A DNA stretch of 64,000 nucleotides, from positions 124,001-188,000 of the forward strand of contig NZ_JABASX010000009.1 of NCBI RefSeq assembly GCF_016107655.1. Direction: 5' to 3'. Each line of letters opens with the position of its first letter. Position 1 is the stretch's first letter. Source of the DNA: Brevibacterium antiquum (lineage in GTDB: Bacteria > Actinomycetota > Actinomycetes > Actinomycetales > Brevibacteriaceae). Positions 57,817 through 64,000 of this stretch are shown piece by piece. The position numbers and the translations under genes are program-made. A model generated the notes under the pieces. It saw nothing but the letters and a program-made list of their open reading frames with translations, ran no database searches and was not told where the DNA came from.

Positions 57817-58917
57817 ATGGACACTGTCGCCCAGGCTTCCGCCCCTCCACCTCGAATCGGGATGGTCGGTGGCGGCTTCATGGCCCGCACGCATACCCGT
57901 GCCGCTCGCGCCGCCGGAGCTCACCTCGAGGTGATCGCACGCTCGAGCGCAGCCGGCAGCCGCAGCGCTGCAGCTGAACTCGGCTACCGGGCAGCCGCGA
58001 CCGGTGACGATCTCTTCGACCACGAGCTCGACGTCGTCCATGTCTGCACCCCGAACAGCACGCACGCCGAATACTCACGACGAGCCCTCGACTCGGGCTC
58101 CCACATCATCTGCGAGAAGCCGCTGGCCGTTGATGCAGCCACCGCGCGCTCCATTCTCGAGCATGCGACATCGTTGGGACTGGGCGGAACCGTTCCGTTC
58201 GTCTACCGCTATCACCCGATGGTGCGTGAGGCCCGCGCACGAATCCGGCGAGGAGACGCCGGGGCTCTGCTGACCATCGATGCCAGCTATCTTCAGGATT
58301 GGATGCTCAGCACCGATGACGACAATTGGCGTGTCGATGTCGGCTCCGGAGGCCCCTCCCGCGCCTTCGCGGACATCGGCTCCCACCTCGTCGATCTCAT
58401 CGAGTTCATCACCGACGAACGCATCGTGTCCCTGGTCGCAACGACGAGAACCGTCCACCCCCGCCGAGGCGGAGCGACGGTGACCACGGAAGACACAGTT
58501 GCGATGACGGTCGAGATGAGCGGCGGTGGAATCGGCTCGGTCCTCATTTCCCAGCTCGCGCCCGGACGGAAGAACAGCCTCGTCATCGAGGTCGCGGGAT
58601 CCAAGGAAACTCTGCGATTCGCCCAAGAGCAGCCTGAAGAGCTGTGGGTGGGCCGTCGTGCCGGCAGTCTGCTCTTGGTGCGCGACCCCGAGGTCCTGTC
58701 GGCCGATGCCGCCCAGCTGTGCAGAGTCCCGGCAGGGCACCCGCAGGGCTATCAGGATGCATTCAATGCGTTCGTCGCCGATTCCTACGCTGTCTTCGCC
58801 GGTGAGGAGCGTGAAGGTGTGCCGACCTTGGCCGACGGCGTTCGCGCGGCATTCGTGACAGAGGCCGTGCTCAGATCGGCAGCCGAGCGCACGTGGGTCG
58901 AGGTCGAAGCGCCATGA
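57817..58917 (+). CDS. Gfo/Idh/MocA-family oxidoreductase
   Basis: A 366-residue NAD(P)-dependent dehydrogenase: IGMVGGGFMARTHTRAARAA is the Rossmann site, then DVVHVCTPNSTHAEYSRRAL and the catalytic-region CEKPLAVDAATARSI. The C-terminal beta domain holds GSGGPSRAFADIGSHLVDLI. This family oxidises sugars, sugar acids or inositols. First gene of the sugar operon; its stop overlaps the ATPase start by four bases. Confidence 0.9.
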   Translation: MDTVAQASAPPPRIGMVGGGFMARTHTRAARAAGAHLEVIARSSAAGSRSAAAELGYRAAATGDDLFDHELDVVHVCTPNSTHAEYSRRALDSGSHIICEKPLAVDAATARSILEHATSLGLGGTVPFVYRYHPMVREARARIRRGDAGALLTIDASYLQDWMLSTDDDNWRVDVGSGGPSRAFADIGSHLVDLIEFITDERIVSLVATTRTVHPRRGGATVTTEDTVAMTVEMSGGGIGSVLISQLAPGRKNSLVIEVAGSKETLRFAQEQPEELWVGRRAGSLLLVRDPEVLSADAAQLCRVPAGHPQGYQDAFNAFVADSYAVFAGEEREGVPTLADGVRAAFVTEAVLRSAAERTWVEVEAP

Positions 58918-60416
58918 CCGATGCACCGGTGCTGCGCGCCACGGGGATCAGCAAACAGTTCTTCGGAGTCGAAGTGCTGCACGATATCGCGCTCGAGGTG
59001 CGCGCCGGCACGGTCCACGGCCTCGTCGGGGAGAACGGAGCCGGAAAGTCCACGCTGATGAAGATCATCGCCGGTGTCTACCGCAGGGACGGCGGTGAGG
59101 TGCGCATCGATGGTCAGATCGTCGACTTCTCCCATCCCGTCGATGCCGGCAGGGCAGGCGTGGCCACGGTCTTTCAAGAGTTCAATCTGCTGCCCGATCG
59201 CACCGTCGCGCAGAACGTATTCTTGGGCCGAGAGCCCCGAAGACGCGGTCTTGTCGATGTGCGCACGATGCGGTCGAAGACCCAGGCCCTCCTCGACGAA
59301 CTCGACGTGGAGGGAATCACCCCCGATGCGAAGGTCGGCTGGCTGACCGTGGCCGAACAGCAGATCGTCGAGATCATCAAAGCACTCTCCGTCGATGCCC
59401 GGGTGATCTCCATGGACGAACCCACCGCGGCGCTGTCGGACAACGAGGTCGCAGTCCTCTACCGGGTCATCGAGACTCTCAAATCCAAGGGCGTGGCGAT
59501 CATCTACGTCTCGCACCGACTGCAGGAGGTCTTCGACCTCTGCGACACGATCACCGTGATGAAGGACGGTGCGCTCGTCACCAGTCAACCGGCGTCCCAG
59601 ATGGATCAGGCGGGGCTCGTGCGCGCCATGGTCGGCAGGCCCATCAGCACGTTCTTTCCCGAGGCCGAGACGGGAACGGAGATCGGTGTCACCGTGCTCT
59701 CGGTGACCGGCGGAGGCAACGAACAGCTTGACGGCATCGCCCTCGACCTGCGCGCCGGTGAGATCCTCGGGCTGGCCGGCCTGCAGGGTTCGGGACGGTC
59801 GGAGCTGCTGTCCGCGATCTTCGGCGCCGAGCCGTTCACCCGCGGTACGCTGCACCTCGACGGCGAGGCGGTGCGCATCGCCTCCGCTCGACAGGGCGTC
59901 CGGCGGGGTCTGGCGCTGGTCACGGAGGACCGCAAGGGCACAGGTCTGGTGCTCTCCCAATCCATTCTCGACAATGCGCTGCTGGCGATCCGCGCAGTCT
60001 TCCCCTCCCGCACTTCCGGCATGCGCGCCGAGATCCCGGGGATCCTCGAATCTCTCGAGGTCATCAGCCGCAATGCGGACCAGGAGGTCCGAGCACTGTC
60101 GGGAGGCAATCAGCAGAAGGTCGTTCTGGCCAAATGGCTGGCCACCTCCCCACGTGTGGTGCTGCTCGACGAACCGACCCGAGGAATCGACGTCGGTGCG
60201 AAGGTCGCGGTCTACAAGCTGATCCGCAGCCTCGCCCGCCGAGGTGTGGCGATCGTCCTCGTCTCCAGCGAGCTTCCCGAGGTCCTGGGAATGTCCGATC
60301 GGGTTCTCGTCATGTCGGATGGCCGAATCGCCGGGGAGCTCCCTCCGAGTTCGACGGAGGAAGAGGTCCTGGCTCTGGCCACCGGCACCGAGGCCCAGGT
60401 GGTGGGGGACCGATGA
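58914..60416 (+). CDS. Sugar ABC transporter ATP-binding protein (two-domain, RbsA/MglA type)
   Basis: A 500-residue tandem ATPase. Domain 1 has Walker A GENGAGKST (39-47), signature LTVAEQQIVEI and Walker B VISMDEPTAAL. Domain 2 has the degenerate Walker A LQGSGRSELL, signature LSGGNQQKVVLAKWL and VVLLDEPTRGIDVGAK. This is the CUT2 class of monosaccharide importers. Four-base overlaps on both sides. Confidence 0.95.
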   Translation: MTDAPVLRATGISKQFFGVEVLHDIALEVRAGTVHGLVGENGAGKSTLMKIIAGVYRRDGGEVRIDGQIVDFSHPVDAGRAGVATVFQEFNLLPDRTVAQNVFLGREPRRRGLVDVRTMRSKTQALLDELDVEGITPDAKVGWLTVAEQQIVEIIKALSVDARVISMDEPTAALSDNEVAVLYRVIETLKSKGVAIIYVSHRLQEVFDLCDTITVMKDGALVTSQPASQMDQAGLVRAMVGRPISTFFPEAETGTEIGVTVLSVTGGGNEQLDGIALDLRAGEILGLAGLQGSGRSELLSAIFGAEPFTRGTLHLDGEAVRIASARQGVRRGLALVTEDRKGTGLVLSQSILDNALLAIRAVFPSRTSGMRAEIPGILESLEVISRNADQEVRALSGGNQQKVVLAKWLATSPRVVLLDEPTRGIDVGAKVAVYKLIRSLARRGVAIVLVSSELPEVLGMSDRVLVMSDGRIAGELPPSSTEEEVLALATGTEAQVVGDR

Positions 60417-61522
60417 GAACCCAGCTGCGTCGCCTCGATACCACCGCACTCGTCTATCTCGCGCTCATCGGAGTGCTCATCATCGGTGCCGTCCTTGTGG
60501 CCACGACCGGTCGCAACTTCTTCAGCCCGGGCAATGTCCGCGACATTCTCACCGGAATGAGCGTCTTGGGATTCGTCGCCATCGGACAGACACTCGTGAT
60601 CCTCGGAGCATCCCTGGACCTCTCCGTTCCCTATGTCATGAGCCTGGCCAGTCTGGTCGCAGCGCAGACGATGAACGGCAGCGATGCGATGGTCCTCCCC
60701 GCGGTGCTGCTGACCTTGGTCGTCACGGCCTGCATCGGTCTGGCCAATGGTCTCATCGTCACCGTCCTCGGAGTCCACGGTTTCGTTGCGACCCTGGGAG
60801 TCGGTCTCATCCTCAAGGGGTATCTGGACACTAACTACAAGGGCACAGAAGGCAGTGTTCCCTGGTCGTTCCAGCTCTTCGGCGCCACCGGCGTCGGACC
60901 GGTGCCGATCTCGACGATCGTCATGCTCGCCCTCGCCGGCCTCGTGGCATTCCTCCTGGTCCGGACCAGATTCGGCCACCACCTGTTCGCAGTCGGCGGC
61001 AACTCGGAGGTCGCCCGACTCTCCGGCGTCCGGCAGCGCCTGCCACTCATCGGCGCTCACATCGGCAGCTCCGTCTGTGCAGGATTGGCGGGGCTGCTGC
61101 TGGCGAGTCGCCTGGGTGTCGGCAGCCCGACCGTCGGCTCACAGGGCAGCTACGATCTGCTCTCGATCGCCGCGGTGGTCCTCGGCGGAACAGTTCTCAT
61201 GGGCGGACGCGGTTCGATCTGGGGGACCATCGGCGGTGTCGCGATCTTCGCAGTCCTCGACAATCTCATGAGCGTCATGCAGTTCAATCCCTTCCTCAAG
61301 GACGTCATCCGCGGACTCGTCATCATCATCGCCGTGGCGCTCTACGCTCGCCGCCGGGTCATCGCCCGCAGAATCCGATTCGCCGATGCGCCACCAGGAC
61401 CGAACATCGCCACCGGGGCTGTGCCCGAGCGCGACCTCGAGATTGACCGTGACCTCGAGACCGACGGTGACCTCGAGACCGACCGTGACCCCGAGGCTGA
61501 GCGTGAAGGGAGCCGAGGATGA
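60413..61522 (+). CDS. Sugar ABC transporter permease, first of two
   Basis: A 369-residue CUT2 permease from ATG 60413. It contains VAIGQTLVILGASLDLSVPY, the EAA-like loop region LRLGVGSP and LSIAAVVLGGTVLMGGRGSI with about nine TM segments. The C-terminal 30 residues are a charged tail of RDLETDGDLETDRDPEAERE-type repeats, encoded by tandem 18-bp repeats at about 61432-61500, absent from typical permeases. It probably pairs with the next permease. Confidence 0.92.
   Translation: MRTQLRRLDTTALVYLALIGVLIIGAVLVATTGRNFFSPGNVRDILTGMSVLGFVAIGQTLVILGASLDLSVPYVMSLASLVAAQTMNGSDAMVLPAVLLTLVVTACIGLANGLIVTVLGVHGFVATLGVGLILKGYLDTNYKGTEGSVPWSFQLFGATGVGPVPISTIVMLALAGLVAFLLVRTRFGHHLFAVGGNSEVARLSGVRQRLPLIGAHIGSSVCAGLAGLLLASRLGVGSPTVGSQGSYDLLSIAAVVLGGTVLMGGRGSIWGTIGGVAIFAVLDNLMSVMQFNPFLKDVIRGLVIIIAVALYARRRVIARRIRFADAPPGPNIATGAVPERDLEIDRDLETDGDLETDRDPEAEREGSRG
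61432..61500 (+). repeat. Tandem 18-bp coding repeat in the permease tail
   Basis: Units of the type GACCTCGAGACCGACCGT recur about four times, with small changes, encoding DLETDR-type hexapeptides at the end of the first permease. Confidence 0.75.
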
Positions 61523-62640
61523 ATCCGAGAACTCCCGAGGCCCGCCTCGGCGATGGGGGACTTCGTCGACTGATCGGACGGGCTGCGGATCCGCGGGGAG
61601 CTGTGGTGGTCCTCCTCATCGTCATCCTGATCGCCATCGTCGTCCTCAACCCGAGCTTCGCAGAGCCGGGAGCGCTCATGCGCTTCATCCAGCGAGTCTC
61701 GCCCGTGGCCATCGTCGCCATCGGCCAGTACTTCGTCATCGTCAGCGGCGAATTCGACCTGTCGATGGGGGCAGTGGTCACCGCGCAGGTGATGACCGCG
61801 GGCCATCTCATCGGCGAAGACGACTCGAAGACAGTACCGGTGCTCATCATCATGCTGGTCATCGGCGGCGTCGTCGGCATCGTCAACGGGCTGGCCACGA
61901 CGTTGCTCAAGGTCCCCTCGTTCATCGTCACCCTCGGCACGATGCTCGTCATCCACGGCGCAGTCATGTGGTGGACGGGCGGAGCGGCGACAGGCAACCC
62001 CGCCGAATCCTTCCGGCAACTCGGACGGGGCGGGATCGAGGGTATTCCGATCCTCGGCCTCCTGCCCTATGCCGTTCTCATTCTGGTGGCAGTCACCGTC
62101 TTCGCCGTCTGGATCTCACGGCGACCATTCGGCAGGACAGTGGTCGCCATCGGCGACAACGCAGAGGCGGTGGCCTTCGCCGGAGCGAACGTGTGGAGGA
62201 CGAAGACGCTCGCCTTCGTCCTGTCCTCTCTCGCAGCGACAGTGGCAGGAGTGCTCCTCGCCGGCTATGCCGGGGTCCATCCCTCAGTTGGTCAGGGCTA
62301 CGAATTCACCGCCATCACGGCAGTCGTTCTGGGAGGCGTGGTCCTCGGCGGAGGACGGGGAACCGTCCTCGGTGCACTGATCGGAGCCTTCACTCTCGAG
62401 TCGCTGTTCACCCTGCTCAACTTCACCTCGGTGCCGGCAACGATGCGCGATGCGATCCAGGGAGCCATCATCATCGCTGCGGTCGCATACTCCGGTGTGG
62501 TCTTCGCGAAGAAGCGCAGACGACCTGCCACCTCGGCGACCACGAGCCCGACGAATGACCAGACCGACCCAAGCACAACCTCGGCGGGGACACTTTCGCC
62601 GATCCAACTCACCGGCGGCGACGAAGCCGCACGGAAATGA
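61519..62640 (+). CDS. Sugar ABC transporter permease, second of two
   Basis: A 373-residue CUT2 permease: VAIVAIGQYFVIVSGEFDLS, GLATTLLKVPSFIVTLGTML and FTAITAVVLGGVVLGGGRGT, with about nine TM segments. It is not a close duplicate of the first permease, so the channel may be a heterodimer; most CUT2 systems use one permease gene. Coupled by a four-base overlap. The tail is polar and Thr-rich. Confidence 0.92.
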   Translation: MNPRTPEARLGDGGLRRLIGRAADPRGAVVVLLIVILIAIVVLNPSFAEPGALMRFIQRVSPVAIVAIGQYFVIVSGEFDLSMGAVVTAQVMTAGHLIGEDDSKTVPVLIIMLVIGGVVGIVNGLATTLLKVPSFIVTLGTMLVIHGAVMWWTGGAATGNPAESFRQLGRGGIEGIPILGLLPYAVLILVAVTVFAVWISRRPFGRTVVAIGDNAEAVAFAGANVWRTKTLAFVLSSLAATVAGVLLAGYAGVHPSVGQGYEFTAITAVVLGGVVLGGGRGTVLGALIGAFTLESLFTLLNFTSVPATMRDAIQGAIIIAAVAYSGVVFAKKRRRPATSATTSPTNDQTDPSTTSAGTLSPIQLTGGDEAARK

Positions 62641-62655
62641 CAAGGAGAGAACATC

Positions 62656-63864
62656 ATGAGAAGAGGACTGAGGAGCGCGCTCGGCATTGCCAGCGCCGCC
62701 GCTCTCATCGCATTGGCGGGGTGCACGACCGACCCGTCTGTGGAGCCGGCGGACGAAGGCGAGGGTGCGCAGGAGGCACCGGCCGAGGAATGGTTCGACC
62801 AGGAGCTCTACGACCAGCAGTTCAAGCAGCGTGAGGTCGATCCGGATGGCCCGGAGGACAAGCCCTACCTGCAGATGATCAACCCCAAGATGGGCGACAC
62901 CTCGGAGTTCAAGTCCGATGGTGGCAAGAAGATGTGCTTCGCGAATGCATCGATCTCCAACCCCTGGCGCCAGACCGGGTGGATCACGATGAACGAGCAG
63001 CTCAAGGAGCTGAAGAAGAACGGCGTCATCACTGAGATGGAGACCCGTGATGCTCAGGACAACGATGATACGCAGATTGCGGACATCGACTACTTCATCG
63101 CCGAAGGCAACTGCGATGGCTTCATCATCTCGCCCAACTCGACGGCCGCAATCACACCGGCCGTCGAACGCGCATGCAAGACAGACAAGCCCGTGATCGT
63201 CTTCGACCGTGGTGTCGAAACGGACTGCGCCGTGACGTTCATCCACCCGATCGGCGGATTCGCCTGGGGCATCGACACCTCTCAGTTCCTCATCGACAAC
63301 CTCAGCGAGGGCGACAAGGTCGTGGCGCTGCGGATTCTGCCCGGTGTCGACGTGCTCGAACAGCGCTGGGCGGCAGCGGACAAGCTCTTCGGTGAGGCTG
63401 GAATCGAGGTCGTCGACTACTTCACCGAAGGTGACCCGGCCGAGATCAAGAAGGTCGTCTCCGATGAGCTCGCGAAGGGCGACGTCCAGGGCATCTGGAT
63501 GGATGCGGGAGATGGTGCCGTGTCCGCGATCGAAGCATTCGAGGATGCTGGCAAGGACTATCCGGTGATGACCGGTGAGGACGAGCTGAGCTTCCTGCGG
63601 AAGTGGAAGGACACCGAGATGACCGCTCTGGCTCCCGTGTACACGAACTTCCAGTGGCGGACCCCGCTGCTGGCCGCGGAGAAGATCTTCCAGGGCGAGG
63701 AAGTCCCGACCGAATGGGTGCTGCCCCAGAGCCCGATCACGGCCGAGGACCTCGATGAGTACCTTGACCGGAACAAGGGAATGCCCGATGGCCACTATGC
63801 GAAGTTCGGCGGCGAGGACATGGCCGGATATCCGCAGGTGTGGCAGGACCGAGTCATCCCCTGA
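62656..63864 (+). CDS. Sugar ABC transporter substrate-binding lipoprotein
   Basis: A 402-residue lipoprotein with AAGGAGAG before ATG 62656 (15 bases after the permease stop). The lipobox LIALAGC gives lipidated Cys23. The periplasmic-binding-protein type 1 fold has CFANASISNPWRQTGWITMN, DGFIISPNSTAAITPAVERA, PVIVFDRGV and the late IWMDAGDGAVSAIEAFEDAG. It delivers a monosaccharide or similar ligand to the permeases. The ligand is unknown. Confidence 0.92.
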   Translation: MRRGLRSALGIASAAALIALAGCTTDPSVEPADEGEGAQEAPAEEWFDQELYDQQFKQREVDPDGPEDKPYLQMINPKMGDTSEFKSDGGKKMCFANASISNPWRQTGWITMNEQLKELKKNGVITEMETRDAQDNDDTQIADIDYFIAEGNCDGFIISPNSTAAITPAVERACKTDKPVIVFDRGVETDCAVTFIHPIGGFAWGIDTSQFLIDNLSEGDKVVALRILPGVDVLEQRWAAADKLFGEAGIEVVDYFTEGDPAEIKKVVSDELAKGDVQGIWMDAGDGAVSAIEAFEDAGKDYPVMTGEDELSFLRKWKDTEMTALAPVYTNFQWRTPLLAAEKIFQGEEVPTEWVLPQSPITAEDLDEYLDRNKGMPDGHYAKFGGEDMAGYPQVWQDRVIP

Positions 63865-63953
63865 TCGGGGAATGGGGATGATCGGCGCGTGCAGATGGCG
63901 GATGAACGGCGTGTGCGGATGTTCGGCGTGCGTGGATGAACGGGAGTGGGAAC

Positions 63954-64000
63954 ATGATCGGACCCCGTGAGATCGGCGTCAACACCTGGGTGTGGACGTC
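63954..64000 (+). CDS. Sugar isomerase/epimerase, N-terminal start (partial)
   Basis: GGGAGTGGGA precedes ATG 63954. The 15 visible residues, MIGPREIGVNTWVWT, resemble the first strand of xylose-isomerase-like TIM-barrel epimerases (for example psicose/tagatose 3-epimerases, which commonly begin with GVNTWVWTSP). The window ends inside the gene. This fits the sugar operon. Confidence 0.6.
   Translation, partial: MIGPREIGVNTWVWT

Noticed and set aside
62284..63795. A 503-codon minus-strand frame opposite the sugar-binding protein
   Set aside because: Antisense to an unambiguous lipoprotein gene, with no ribosome site or recognisable domain.

Overview
The window is high-GC actinobacterial chromosome from the origin-proximal region. 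It opens inside the 3' end of gyrA, followed by a DUF3566 membrane protein, tRNA-Ile and tRNA-Ala. It later carries the conserved ppiA, rhomboid, crgA, class E sortase, pabA-type amidotransferase and pknB-pknA-pbpA-rodA-pstP-fhaB-fhaA block ending at tRNA-Leu. This layout, the small DLW-39-type protein and a mycobacterial-type CmtR point to Actinomycetia, probably Micrococcales. Brevibacterium or a relative is my best guess, an inference from gene content only.

Layout: 1-1700 gyrA end, DUF3566, two tRNAs and a 38-residue protein. 1700-6260: a segment bounded by two identical tRNA-Ala(TGC) genes, holding a frameshifted CHAP hydrolase, two drug-efflux-type MFS genes and a MarR regulator. 6284-13700: aldehyde dehydrogenase, a decayed MFS gene, a TetR-MFS efflux pair, and small metabolic genes (DUF5808, VOC, DinB-like, DUF488, RibD-like reductase). 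13718-18978: a five-gene operon (TetR, AliA-, BadH-, AliB- and BadI-like) for cyclohexanecarboxylate breakdown to pimeloyl-CoA, with twin operator-like palindromes at its promoter and no hydratase gene. 19242-27663: membrane protein, tricorn-type protease, argS, CynX-like MFS and a helical-repeat membrane protein.

27830-33458: ppiA, rhomboid, an intergenic cluster of DnaA-box-like 9-mers, CrgA with a long acidic extension, sortase, a 57-residue membrane protein, amidotransferase, an 18-bp tandem repeat and a GyrI-like protein. 33538-43245: the Ser/Thr kinase, phosphatase and cell-wall elongation operon. 43813-48017: a lower mevalonate pathway operon (mevalonate kinase, diphosphomevalonate decarboxylase, phosphomevalonate kinase, type II IPP isomerase). 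48121-49580: a CmtR/cation-transporter operon with a perfect operator-like palindrome over the start codon, plus two gene remnants (a second transporter and a sigma factor tail). 49734-56333: a polymerase A family protein, zinc alcohol dehydrogenase, VanZ, VOC, YdeI-like, methyltransferase-like and PhzF genes. 56520-64000: a divergent ROK repressor and a sugar operon (Gfo/Idh/MocA dehydrogenase, two-domain ABC ATPase, two permeases, binding lipoprotein, start of a sugar isomerase/epimerase).

The main observations are the cyclohexanecarboxylate operon with its twin operators, the DnaA-box cluster away from the usual dnaA-dnaN site, several reading-frame or domain-loss pseudogenes, and small genes that are easily missed.
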